From: an uncultured Neomegalonema sp.
Lineage (GTDB): Bacteria > Pseudomonadota > Alphaproteobacteria > Rhodobacterales > Rhodobacteraceae
Direction: 5' to 3'
Length of the DNA: 64,000 bases
NCBI GenBank assembly: GCA_937911325.1
Contig: CALDSD010000069.1
Span: forward strand, 1 to 64,000
A program made the translations under genes and the position numbers. Position 1 is the stretch's first letter; each line of letters begins with the position of its first letter. The notes below the pieces were generated by a model, which was given only the letters and a program-made list of their open reading frames with translations, was not told the origin of the DNA and made no database searches. Shown piece after piece: positions 27,861 through 35,815 of the stretch.

Positions 27861-28603
27861 CCCGTTTTGAAGGAAAAGTCGCGCTGGTCACCGGCGGCAG
27901 GAGCGGCATCGGCGCGGCGACCGCGCAGCGACTGGCCTCTGACGGCGCCAAGGTCATCACGGTCCAAAGAGGCCTCGCGGACAAGCATGACACGATCGCA
28001 GCGGACCTTGCCGATCCCAACGAGCCGGCGCGCGTCGTAGACGCCGTCCTGGAGCGCGCTGGGCGGATCGACATCCTCGTCAACAATGCTGGCGTCATGA
28101 GCGAGGCCACGGTGGTTGAGACGCCCCTCAGCGACTGGAGCCGAACGCTCGCCGTCAATCTGACCGCGCCGTTTCTGCTCATGAAGTCGGCCATCCCTCA
28201 CATGACGCAAGGCGGGGCGATCGTGAATGTCGGGTCGATCGAGGGTTTGGGCTCCAACCCGCGCCATCCGGCCTATTGCGCGTCGAAGGCCGGCCTACAC
28301 GGCTTGACCCGCGCCGTCGCCGTGGATCACGGCGCCGACGGGATCCGATGCAACGCGGTCGCGCCGGGGTGGATCGACACGGATCTCAACGAAGACTTCA
28401 TCGCGACGATGCCTGATCCGGCGGCGTTCCGCCGCGGCATCGGTGCGATCCATCCGATCCGGCGCACCGGAGCGGCCGAAGAGGTGGCGGCGTTGATCGC
28501 GTGGCTCGCCTCGGACGACGCAAGCTTTGTCACGGGGCAGATTTACACGATCGACGGCGGCCGCACGGCGCAGCTGAGCCTGCCGCAAGGAGCGCCGGAG
28601 TAG
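27857..28603 (+). CDS. Short-chain dehydrogenase/reductase (SDR) 2
   Basis: A 248-residue classical SDR: TGGRSGIGAATAQ, ILVNNAGVM, catalytic Ser in NVGSIEG and YCASK, then CNAVAPGWIDTDL. Its ATG overlaps the stop of the preceding SDR. The two share the fold but differ enough through their length that a recent tandem duplication is not evident. It probably acts in the same pathway as the MttB protein; no substrate is proposed. Confidence 0.9.
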   Translation: MTRFEGKVALVTGGRSGIGAATAQRLASDGAKVITVQRGLADKHDTIAADLADPNEPARVVDAVLERAGRIDILVNNAGVMSEATVVETPLSDWSRTLAVNLTAPFLLMKSAIPHMTQGGAIVNVGSIEGLGSNPRHPAYCASKAGLHGLTRAVAVDHGADGIRCNAVAPGWIDTDLNEDFIATMPDPAAFRRGIGAIHPIRRTGAAEEVAALIAWLASDDASFVTGQIYTIDGGRTAQLSLPQGAPE

Positions 28604-28606
28604 GAG

Positions 28607-29296
28607 ATGAACGGGATGCCGGGAGGCTTCGTATGGTGTGACTTGTCGGCGTTCAATCCCTCGTCGGCGCAAACCTTTTACGCCGCCGTGCTGGGCTGGT
28701 CCTTCTCGCCGGAGAACGGGGGGTATTCGATCGCTTCCACCGACAGTGGCGCGGCGGCTGGGATCTTTGAGATGCCTGCGAAGTTCCGCAAGATCGGGAT
28801 GCCCAGCTTCTGGATGAGTTACATTCAGGTCGCCGACGTCGCGCGGACCGCTGATGCGGCGACGCGCCGTGGGGGCAAGACCGAGGTCGCGCCGACGCGT
28901 TTGGACGACAGTGGCTCTTTCGCGCTGATCCGCGACCCTCTGGGCGCGGGCTTCACGGTTTACGATGGCGATATGGGACCCGGCGCGATCGGTCGAGGGG
29001 CCCGCGTGCGCCATGCGCTCTACGTTTCAGAGCCGCGCGCTGTCCAGGACTTCTACCGGTCCGTATTCGCTTGGTCCGATGAGGAGATGCAGCGCGTTAT
29101 CGAAGCGCCGGAAGACTTGCGCGGACCTTACGAGTTCAGGGGCGTGCATTTCGGCGTGGAGGACCTCGACGGGGCGGAGGCGCGCATCCTCGAAGCGGGC
29201 GGGGCGGTCACGGGTCGATTTGATCTGACCGGCGCGCCGGCGTTGCTGGCCGCCGATATGGACGGCGCTGCGTTCTTCGTGGAAGCGGTCGCCTAG
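28607..29296 (+). CDS. VOC family (glyoxalase/bleomycin-resistance fold) protein
   Basis: A 229-residue protein with two VOC modules: residues 1-120 (FVWCDLSAFNPSSAQTFYAA; LIRDPLGAGFTVYDGD) and 128-228 (RHALYVSEPRAVQDFYRSVF; GVHFGVEDLDGAEARILEAG). VOC proteins are metal-dependent lyases, isomerases, dioxygenases or binding proteins, and the function cannot be told from sequence. It follows the second SDR by 3 bases and is convergent with the FAD oxidoreductase, overlapping it by 4 bases. Confidence 0.85.
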   Translation: MNGMPGGFVWCDLSAFNPSSAQTFYAAVLGWSFSPENGGYSIASTDSGAAAGIFEMPAKFRKIGMPSFWMSYIQVADVARTADAATRRGGKTEVAPTRLDDSGSFALIRDPLGAGFTVYDGDMGPGAIGRGARVRHALYVSEPRAVQDFYRSVFAWSDEEMQRVIEAPEDLRGPYEFRGVHFGVEDLDGAEARILEAGGAVTGRFDLTGAPALLAADMDGAAFFVEAVA

Positions 29297-30630
29297 CGCT
29301 CCCGCCCGGCGCGCCATTCCTTCCATTTCATCGTCGCGATCGCGCCGAGCGCAGCGATGGGCTCTGGGGGCAACCGCTGCGGCGCCGGCGCTTCCAGCAT
29401 GCGGACCAGAAGGGGATTGTTGCCGCGCGCGGCCTGCTCGGCCGCAAGCACGCCCGAGATCGTCCCTTTCGTCGTTCCGAGCCCGTTCTGGCAGCAGGCC
29501 GCGAACACGCCGTCCTCGATTTCCCCGAAGGCGGGCGCATCATTGAGGCTTAGGCACAGCCGACCGCCCCAGCGGTGCTCCATCATGTCGTCGGGCAGCG
29601 CCGGGAACCGCGCCTTGAAGCTGGCGTCATGTGTCTTGCCCATGCGCTCCAGACGCGCCGCGTCTATCTCGCGCGTCGGATCGTAGGTCACCCGGTTACG
29701 GATCACGATGCGATCGCCGCCCGTCCCGGAAATTCGCCGCACCGTCGAGCCCATCGGGTCGGAGGGCGTCACGCCCCAACGCGGCGCGCCGCCCAGCACC
29801 CTTGCTTCCTCCGAAGCGAGCGCTCGGGTCATCGAAGCGTAGAGGTGGATATGAACGAGCCGGCGCCGGAAGTAGCCAAAGCTCTCAGCATGTCCGTTGA
29901 CGGCCAGGATGACCCGCGGCGCGGTCACCGAGCCTTGGGGCGTCGTCGCCCGCCAATCGCCATCGACGCGGCGGGTCTCCGTCACCGGCGACTGCTCGAA
30001 GATGTCGACCTGGCCGGCGAGGCCCGTCGCCATCGCCCGCACGAATTTCGCGGGCTGTATCATCGCGGCGCCGGGGGTGAACAATCCGCCAAGGTAGTAA
30101 TCGGAACCGGTGAGCTCGCGCATCGCTTGGCGGTCCAGAAGCTCATGCGGTTCGTCAAGCTCGGCAAGATGCGCCGCATAGGACGCGTTCGCCTTCACGC
30201 CTCGCTCGGCTGCAGCGCCGTTGACCTTTCCCGAGCGGTCGAAGCTCTCTGCATCCATGCCATACTCGTCAGCGGCCTGTGCTGCAAAGTCGATGGCGGC
30301 GCGGTTCAGTTCTGTCTGGGCCTGATCTTTGGCGGCGTCTTCTCCGGAATAGTCTTCCGATGTCAGCTTGTGCGGCAAGTCGATCATGAAGCCGGAGTTG
30401 CGTCCGGCCGGCCCGTCGCCGATCCGCGAGGCCTCCAGCAATACGATCCGATCGCCTGGACGCAGTTGCGTCAGTCGCCGGACCGCGGCCAGACCCGCGA
30501 AACCTGCGCCGATCACCAGCCAGTCCGCCGTGATCTTCTCCTCCAGCACGCGCGCCGGTTGCGGCGGAGGCAATAAGGCGTTCCACGCCGCAGGACCGGG
30601 GTCCCGCGGCAACCGCGACACCCGCGTCAA
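29293..30630 (-). CDS. FAD-dependent oxidoreductase (DAO family, PuuB-like)
   Basis: A 445-residue DAO-family flavoprotein. The dinucleotide fold is ADWLVIGAGFAGLAAVRRL; the second motif, GDGPAGRNSGFMIDLPH, resembles gamma-glutamylputrescine oxidase (PuuB). A C-terminal FAD-contact loop follows (AACCQNGLGTTKGTISGVLAAEQ). Such enzymes oxidise secondary or primary amines to imines. The TTG start overlaps the ALDH stop (TTGA); a GTG at 30618 is possible. It is the last gene of the GntR-led operon. Confidence 0.85.
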   Translation of the reverse strand: MTRVSRLPRDPGPAAWNALLPPPQPARVLEEKITADWLVIGAGFAGLAAVRRLTQLRPGDRIVLLEASRIGDGPAGRNSGFMIDLPHKLTSEDYSGEDAAKDQAQTELNRAAIDFAAQAADEYGMDAESFDRSGKVNGAAAERGVKANASYAAHLAELDEPHELLDRQAMRELTGSDYYLGGLFTPGAAMIQPAKFVRAMATGLAGQVDIFEQSPVTETRRVDGDWRATTPQGSVTAPRVILAVNGHAESFGYFRRRLVHIHLYASMTRALASEEARVLGGAPRWGVTPSDPMGSTVRRISGTGGDRIVIRNRVTYDPTREIDAARLERMGKTHDASFKARFPALPDDMMEHRWGGRLCLSLNDAPAFGEIEDGVFAACCQNGLGTTKGTISGVLAAEQAARGNNPLLVRMLEAPAPQRLPPEPIAALGAIATMKWKEWRAGRER

Positions 30631-32135
30631 TCGACGGCCTCGTCCAGATCGTCGGCGAGATCCAGCCAGATCGTCTTGAGCTGAGTGTACTGGTCGTGAG
30701 CGTGCAGGCTGTTGTCACGCCCCCCGAAACCCGACTGTTTGAACCCGCCAAAGGGAGTGGTGATGTCGCCCTCGCCATAGGAGTTGACCGTCACGGTCCC
30801 CGCCTTGATCGCCCGGGCGCCGCGGATTGCGCGCTTTGCGTTCGCAGTGAAGATCGAGGCGGCCAGCCCGTACTCGGTGTCGTTGGCGACCGCGATCGCT
30901 TCATCAAAAGAGGTTACCGTGATCACTGACAAGACCGGGCCGAAAATCTCTTCGCGCGCCAACTGATGACCGTTGCTGGGAAGTTCGTAGATCGTGGGTT
31001 CGACATGCGTGCCGCCCTGCGCCTGACCTCCCAAGCGCACCGCATCGCCCGAGACCTGGCCCAGATACGAGCACACCTTGTCGAAATGCGACTTCGACAC
31101 GAGCGCGCCGATGCGGTTCTCCGGGTCGAGCGGATCGCCCAAACGCCATTCCCGAGCATGAGCGAGAATGCGGTCGAGCAGCGCGTCCTTCACATCGGCG
31201 TGCACGATCAGCCGCGACGTCGCCGAGCAGTTCTCCCCCATGTTCCAGAACGCGCCGTTGACGACATGAGCAGCGACGCGATCGAGGTTCTCGGCGTCGT
31301 CCATCACCACGCACGGGTTCTTGCCGCCCATCTCCAGAACGATCTCTTTGAGGTTCGAGTCGGCTGCGTAATGCAAAAAGCGCCGACCGGTTTCCGTCGA
31401 CCCGGTGAAGGAGACCATGTCGACATCCATATGCCGGCCGAGCGGTTCGCCGACCTCAGGTCCCATGCCCGGCACGACATTGAAGACGCCGCGTGGAATA
31501 CCCGCTTCATGAGCGAGTTCGGCCACCCGCAGCGCCGTCAGCGAAGTCTCTTCCGCGGGCTTGACGATGACGGAGCAACCGGCGGCCAGCGCCGGGCCGA
31601 TCTTCCAGGCGAGCATCAGCAGCGGAAAATTCCAGGGCAGGACAAGGCCGACGACGCCGATCGGCTCTCGCACGATCATGGAGATATGGTCATCCGAGGC
31701 CGGCGACACCTGATCGTAGATCTTGTCGATCGCCTCCGCATGCCACTTAAGACAATGGATCGCCTCGGGTATGTCGACGGTCTCGCAGTCGTAGATTGGC
31801 TTGCCGCTATCGAGGCTCTCCATCACCGCCAGCTCGCGGGCGTTGCGTTCGAGCAGTTTGGCGAGAAGACGCAGCTTCTCCTTGCGCTCCGAGGGGTGCA
31901 GCTTTGACCAGCGCCCGTCCTCGAACGCGTCTCGGGCTTTGACGACGGCGAAGTCGACATCCTCGGCGTCGCAGGAGGCGACGCGCGCCAGGGTCTCGCC
32001 CGTGGCCGGGTTCACGGTTGGGAACGCGGCGCCGGAGCTTGCGGGTCGGAACGCGCCGTCGATGAACGCGTTGGTCGGCAGTGTCAGCTCCGCGGCGATG
32101 GCGCGATACTCTTCGGCGGTCAGCAGCTCGGTCAT
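30627..32135 (-). CDS. Aldehyde dehydrogenase (PuuC-like)
   Basis: A 502-residue NAD(P)-dependent aldehyde dehydrogenase: VVGLVLPWNFPLLML, SFTGSTETGRRF, the general-base glutamate in LEMGGKNPCVV, the catalytic cysteine in NMGENCSATSRL, EEIFGPVLSVI and the C-terminal PFGGFKQSGFGGRD. The closest look is to gamma-glutamyl-aminobutyraldehyde or betaine aldehyde dehydrogenases. ATG 32135 overlaps the DHDPS-like stop as ATGA; the longer open frame (to 32513) is antisense noise. It probably oxidises the aldehyde made by its operon partners. Confidence 0.93.
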   Translation of the reverse strand: MTELLTAEEYRAIAAELTLPTNAFIDGAFRPASSGAAFPTVNPATGETLARVASCDAEDVDFAVVKARDAFEDGRWSKLHPSERKEKLRLLAKLLERNARELAVMESLDSGKPIYDCETVDIPEAIHCLKWHAEAIDKIYDQVSPASDDHISMIVREPIGVVGLVLPWNFPLLMLAWKIGPALAAGCSVIVKPAEETSLTALRVAELAHEAGIPRGVFNVVPGMGPEVGEPLGRHMDVDMVSFTGSTETGRRFLHYAADSNLKEIVLEMGGKNPCVVMDDAENLDRVAAHVVNGAFWNMGENCSATSRLIVHADVKDALLDRILAHAREWRLGDPLDPENRIGALVSKSHFDKVCSYLGQVSGDAVRLGGQAQGGTHVEPTIYELPSNGHQLAREEIFGPVLSVITVTSFDEAIAVANDTEYGLAASIFTANAKRAIRGARAIKAGTVTVNSYGEGDITTPFGGFKQSGFGGRDNSLHAHDQYTQLKTIWLDLADDLDEAVD

Positions 32136-33064
32136 TCGGCGGCCCTCAACTCGGTGGGTTGGCGTTCGGCCTCGATGGCGGCGACAGCGCGTTTGAGCAC
32201 GCGCACCACTTGTTCGAGGTCTCGCTTGTCGTTCTTGTTCAGCGGTTTCAGCGGCGGACGCGGCGGTCCGGCTCGACGTCCGTCGAGCTCGACCCCGTAT
32301 TTGACGCATTGGATGAACTTGCCGCCCTGTTCGAGAACGCGCATCAAGGGCAGCATCGCCGACATGATCCGGCGTCCGCGTTCGAAGTCGCCATCGACCG
32401 CGCAGGCGCGCCAGAGCGCGATGTGCTCGGTGGGCAAGAAGTTCGATCCGGCGCAGACCCACGAACGCGCGCCCCAGGCGAAGAACTCGAGCGCCTGATC
32501 GTCCATCCCGCAAGACAGCTGAATGTGCGGATAGTCCCGCGCCAGCATGTGCACTCGGTTGATGTCGCCCGAGCTTTCCTTGATCGCGCAGAAGTTGCGC
32601 GAGCGCCCAACGCGGTCCAGAAACTCCTCGCCCATGTCGACGCCCATGCGTCCTGGATAGTTGTAGAGCATGATGGGAAGGTCGGCGGCCCGGTCGACCG
32701 CCAACGCGTTGAGCGCGTTCTCACGCTCGGTCGGGACGGCGTAAGGGGGCGATCCCATCAGCAACGCGTCGGCGCCGAGCGCTTTCCCCGCGAGCGCCAG
32801 TTCGACTGAATCCGGTTGCCGGATGGCGCTGACGCCAAAGATCAGCGGCGCCCGTCCTGCCAACCGTTCCTTGGTGAAGCGTCCAACCTCGATCCGCTCT
32901 TCGAGAGCTTGCGCATAGTACTCGCCGGTCGAGCCGCCCGAGATGACGCCATGCACGCCGGACTGGACAAGATGGTCGATCTGCGCCGCCAACGCATCCC
33001 AGTCGACGCTGCCGTCGGAATGATGTGGCGTGATGACAGGCGTGTAGATTCCCTCGAATTTCAT
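32132..33064 (-). CDS. DHDPS/NAL-family aldolase or deaminase
   Basis: A 310-residue TIM-barrel protein of the dihydrodipicolinate synthase family: GVISGGSTGEYYAQALEER, the tyrosine in LYNYPGRMG and the Schiff-base lysine in AIKESSGDINR. It carries a longer C-terminal tail than DapA. Family members include pyruvate aldolases, dehydratases and 1-pyrroline-4-hydroxy-2-carboxylate deaminase. Its operon with FAD oxidase, ALDH and FCD-GntR resembles hydroxyproline-type catabolism, so the last is a reasonable guess. ATGA overlaps exist on both sides. Confidence 0.85.
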   Translation of the reverse strand: MKFEGIYTPVITPHHSDGSVDWDALAAQIDHLVQSGVHGVISGGSTGEYYAQALEERIEVGRFTKERLAGRAPLIFGVSAIRQPDSVELALAGKALGADALLMGSPPYAVPTERENALNALAVDRAADLPIMLYNYPGRMGVDMGEEFLDRVGRSRNFCAIKESSGDINRVHMLARDYPHIQLSCGMDDQALEFFAWGARSWVCAGSNFLPTEHIALWRACAVDGDFERGRRIMSAMLPLMRVLEQGGKFIQCVKYGVELDGRRAGPPRPPLKPLNKNDKRDLEQVVRVLKRAVAAIEAERQPTELRAAE

Positions 33065-33819
33065 GATGCCTTCGCCCTTGGTTGGCTTCCGGATTGCCGA
33101 TTGGATTGCTTGTGATCGCCAAGCTGCGTGTCGAGACCCGGCGGCGTGACGAAAATCTCGATCATGTCACGCGACAAGGCCCAGTGATCGATGGCGATCT
33201 GCGCGGCTCTCTCGGCGTCGCCCGCCTCGATACAAGCGATGATTTCATCATGCTGATTGGCGGCGATCGCCAGATTCTCGCGCATTTGGTCTGTTCGGGG
33301 TCGATAGAAGTTCGCCGAGATCCGGCCGTGGTCGATCAGAAGGCGACGAAGCGACGGCGCCAGATACACGTTGTCCGCCATCTCGCCGATCAGCGCGTGA
33401 AAGCGGTGGTTCTGCAGAACGCGGCCTGCGATATCGCCTGCGTCGATCGCCTGACGGAACGCCCGTTGCGCGGCCTTGAGCGTTCCGACCTGTGAGGGGG
33501 TCGCCGCTTCCGCGGCCAAACGCGTCGTCGCCGAGTAGATCATCGGCGCAGCAAGAAAGAAGTCGCGGAGGGTCTTGTGTGAAAGGGCTGCGACCTGAGC
33601 GCCGCGATTGTCGCGCAGCTCGAGATATCCCTCGCCCGCCATCTGCCGCAGCACCTCGCGTAGGGGCGTCCGCGACAGGCCGTATTCCGCCGCCAGGCGC
33701 GCCTCGTCGATATCGCTGCCCGGCGCCCGCTCCAATGTGAGGATCGAGCTTGTCAGCGCCTGATAGAGAGCCTGCTTTGGACTCACGTTCGGCTCGGATT
33801 TTCGTGGTCGCACAGTCAT
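33061..33819 (-). CDS. GntR/FCD family transcriptional regulator
   Basis: A 252-residue regulator. The N-terminal winged helix (about 15-80) has DEARLAAEYGLSRTPLREVLRQMAGEGYLEL. The C-terminal FCD domain (about 90-225) has metal-ligand-type histidines in NHRFHALIG, NQHDEIIACI and AIDHWALSRDM. ATG 33819 is chosen because the GntR domain starts about 15 residues later; the frame extends upstream to 34323 without homology. First gene of the operon with DHDPS-like, ALDH and FAD oxidase. A palindrome 53 bases upstream is a likely autoregulatory site. Confidence 0.88.
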   Translation of the reverse strand: MTVRPRKSEPNVSPKQALYQALTSSILTLERAPGSDIDEARLAAEYGLSRTPLREVLRQMAGEGYLELRDNRGAQVAALSHKTLRDFFLAAPMIYSATTRLAAEAATPSQVGTLKAAQRAFRQAIDAGDIAGRVLQNHRFHALIGEMADNVYLAPSLRRLLIDHGRISANFYRPRTDQMRENLAIAANQHDEIIACIEAGDAERAAQIAIDHWALSRDMIEIFVTPPGLDTQLGDHKQSNRQSGSQPRAKAS

Positions 33820-33871
33820 GGCTCTCGCCCGCCACTCTTCACGTCCCGCCTGTGAAAGCACATATTTTTGT

Positions 33872-33890
33872 TGCATACAATATGTATTCA
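33872..33890. promoter_or_regulatory. Candidate GntR operator
   Basis: The near-perfect inverted repeat TGCATACA-ATA-TGTATTCA (8-base arms, 7 of 8 matching) sits in the 108-base divergent gap between the GntR and AraC-family genes. FCD-type GntR proteins commonly bind short AT-centred palindromes like this. The assignment is inferred from position and symmetry. Confidence 0.5.
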
Positions 33891-33927
33891 TGCGTGTCTG
33901 AGCACGTGGCGGCTCCGCGGATATGGC

Positions 33928-34881
33928 ATGTCGAAACCCGAGACCTTCGTTTTCTTGCTGATCGAAGACTTTACGCACCTTGCCTTCGCATGCGCGATCG
34001 AACCGTTGCGCATCGCCAATCTCGTCGCAGAGCGTGAGCTGTATCGCTGGCGGTTGGCTTCGGAAGATGGGGCCAGGGCGATATGCTCCAACCGGTCGGT
34101 CACCCTGGTCGATCAGGGCCTCGAGCCGCTGCAGCGCGACGAGCGGCTCTTTGTGATATCTGGGCTTGGCGTGAGAGAGCGGATCACTCGCAAGGCCGTG
34201 GATTACTTGCGCAGAAATCACGCCCACGGCGTTCAGCTCGGCGCGATTTGCTCCGGCGCGTATGCGCTCGCGCGGGCGGGCGTTCTGGACGGACACGCCT
34301 GCGCGAGCCATTGGGAGTTCCACGACGCCTTCACCGAAGAGTTTCCCGACGTGGTTCTACGTCGCAGCGTCTTTGTCGCCGACGCGCCGATCGTAAGCGC
34401 GTCCGGAGGGCCCGCAGCAGCGGACCTCATGCTGCACTTGATCGCAAAGACGCATGGCGCCGACCTCGCCACGTCCGTCGCCGATCAGATGGTCTACAAC
34501 AGCGTCCGAAGCGATCACGCCGAACAAAGGGTTTCGCCCGGCGCCCGGCATGGCTTTCGAAGCGAGCCGCTGAAACGTGCGCTGCGGGAGATCGACAACA
34601 CGATCGAAGACCCGGTTCCGACGGCCGAGATCGCGCGCCGCGCCGGCGTTACGCCGCGCCAGTTGGAGCGGCTCTTCGGGCGTTACCTGAATTGCTCGCC
34701 GCAGAAGTACTACCGAGACGTCCGGCTTCACAAGGCGCGCAACCTGCTGTCGCAGACAGATCTCTCAGTCGCAGAGATCGCCTTGGCGTGCGGTTTCGGA
34801 TCGCCCACGCATTTCGCGCGCTGTTATCGACAGACGTATGGCGTCACGCCATCGATTCATCGGGCTTGCGCCGCCGAGTGA
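33928..34881 (+). CDS. GlxA-family AraC regulator (GbdR/CdhR-like)
   Basis: A 317-residue regulator. The N-terminal DJ-1/PfpI-like domain (1-185) includes FVFLLIEDFTHLAFACAIEP and the elbow GAICSGAYALARAG, where Cys keeps the amidotransferase-like position without known activity. The C-terminal AraC domain (about 215-312) has two HTHs: TAEIARRAGVTPRQLERLF and VAEIALACGFGSPTHFARCY. This architecture is shared with GbdR and CdhR, regulators of glycine betaine and carnitine catabolism. That fits the nearby MttB gene, though the link is inferred. ATG 33928 is where homology starts. Confidence 0.88.
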   Translation: MSKPETFVFLLIEDFTHLAFACAIEPLRIANLVAERELYRWRLASEDGARAICSNRSVTLVDQGLEPLQRDERLFVISGLGVRERITRKAVDYLRRNHAHGVQLGAICSGAYALARAGVLDGHACASHWEFHDAFTEEFPDVVLRRSVFVADAPIVSASGGPAAADLMLHLIAKTHGADLATSVADQMVYNSVRSDHAEQRVSPGARHGFRSEPLKRALREIDNTIEDPVPTAEIARRAGVTPRQLERLFGRYLNCSPQKYYRDVRLHKARNLLSQTDLSVAEIALACGFGSPTHFARCYRQTYGVTPSIHRACAAE

Positions 34882-34920
34882 CCCGCCGGCCACCCGGTCC
34901 CTGCGCCAGAAGCGGTCTGT

Positions 34921-35364
34921 CTAGGACAGTTTGCCGTCGATGTGTTCCGCCAGCTCATAGGAGGCACGGCCGTCCACCAGCAGACCATTGTCGCGCTGAT
35001 AGGCTTTGATCGCCGAGGTCGTCTGAGAGCCTTGAACACCGTCGATCGGCCCAGGGCTGTAGCCCAGATCCTGAAGCCCCGCCTGGACGCGGATGACGGC
35101 TGCGTTGTTCGCAGAGCGGTTATTCGTCGCCCAGATCGGATCGCCGAGATTGATCAGGTCTGCGTCGGTCAGCGCGCCCGCCAAGCCGCCAGCGACCGCG
35201 CCGAGCGCCACGCCTTCGAGAATCGAAAGACCCGTAACCGCGCCGACGACCGCGCCCGCGCCGGCGCCGATGCCGGCGCCTGAAAGACCCCGATCACCCG
35301 TTGTCGTGCCACAGGCCGAAAGCAAAATCGCCGCGCCGGCGATCGCTGCAACTGCAGATTTCAT
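34921..35364 (-). CDS. Lipoprotein with glycine-zipper and peptidoglycan-binding domain
   Basis: A 147-residue lipoprotein. Signal peptide MKSAVAAIAGAAILLSAC, Cys 18. A glycine-zipper segment (GAGIGAGAGAVVGAVTG and ALGAVAGGLAGALTDAD, about 29-67) may insert in the outer membrane. A PG_binding_1 domain (about 88-145: VQAGLQDLGYSPGPIDGVQG, TTSAIKAYQRDNGLLVDG) follows. It probably tethers the outer membrane to peptidoglycan. It is monocistronic and convergent with the AraC-family gene. A short inverted repeat lies 84 bases upstream of the start. Confidence 0.85.
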   Translation of the reverse strand: MKSAVAAIAGAAILLSACGTTTGDRGLSGAGIGAGAGAVVGAVTGLSILEGVALGAVAGGLAGALTDADLINLGDPIWATNNRSANNAAVIRVQAGLQDLGYSPGPIDGVQGSQTTSAIKAYQRDNGLLVDGRASYELAEHIDGKLS

Positions 35365-35447
35365 GTCGAAACTCCCCTTTGTGTCTCCTGTGAAGTGAGA
35401 ACCAACCGCTCAACTTCGAGATCTAAAGTGGGACAGTGGAGACACCG

Positions 35448-35468
35448 GCACAAGTGAGCCTTGTGCCA
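35448..35468. repeat. Inverted repeat upstream of the lipoprotein gene
   Basis: Perfect 8-base arms GGCACAAG / CTTGTGCC around a 5-base loop, 84 bases upstream of the lipoprotein start and about 75 bases past the MoaD-like gene's end. There is no U-tract on either side, so it is more likely an operator than a terminator. Confidence 0.35.
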
Positions 35469-35542
35469 TAAGTCGCCGTTATTTCTGGGTTTGCCGCAGA
35501 ATTCTCAAGATATCAGTCCAGCGCGCCGCGACGACGCGAACG

Positions 35543-35788
35543 CTACCCGCCGTTTAGCCTTGGGAGCAGAAAGACCTCGCTATCGGGCTTGAGTTGGGCC
35601 AACCAGGCGTTGCGATAGATCTTGCCGTCGATCGAGACGGAAACGCCACGCTCGATTTGAGGCGCGAGGCCCGGATAGGCCTCCGCCAGGCGGTCCAGAA
35701 GTTGGCGGACGTTTGCGGCGTCGACCTCGACCTCTGCGAGGCCGTCGGTCGCGTCGCGCAGCGATCCCCATATACCGACCTTGGGCAT
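35543..35788 (-). CDS. MoaD/ThiS-family small protein
   Basis: An 81-residue beta-grasp protein with opening MPKVGIWGSLRDATDG and the obligatory C-terminal Gly-Gly (VFLLPRLNGG), the residue activated to a thiocarboxylate in MoaD and ThiS. It lies 27 bases downstream of the molybdenum hydroxylase large subunit and probably in the same operon, suggesting service to molybdopterin synthesis or sulfuration. A GTG at 35812 is an alternative start, but AGGA precedes ATG 35788. Confidence 0.8.
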   Translation of the reverse strand: MPKVGIWGSLRDATDGLAEVEVDAANVRQLLDRLAEAYPGLAPQIERGVSVSIDGKIYRNAWLAQLKPDSEVFLLPRLNGG

Positions 35789-35815
35789 GGTCCTCGCTCC
35801 GTCGTCCGCCACCCG

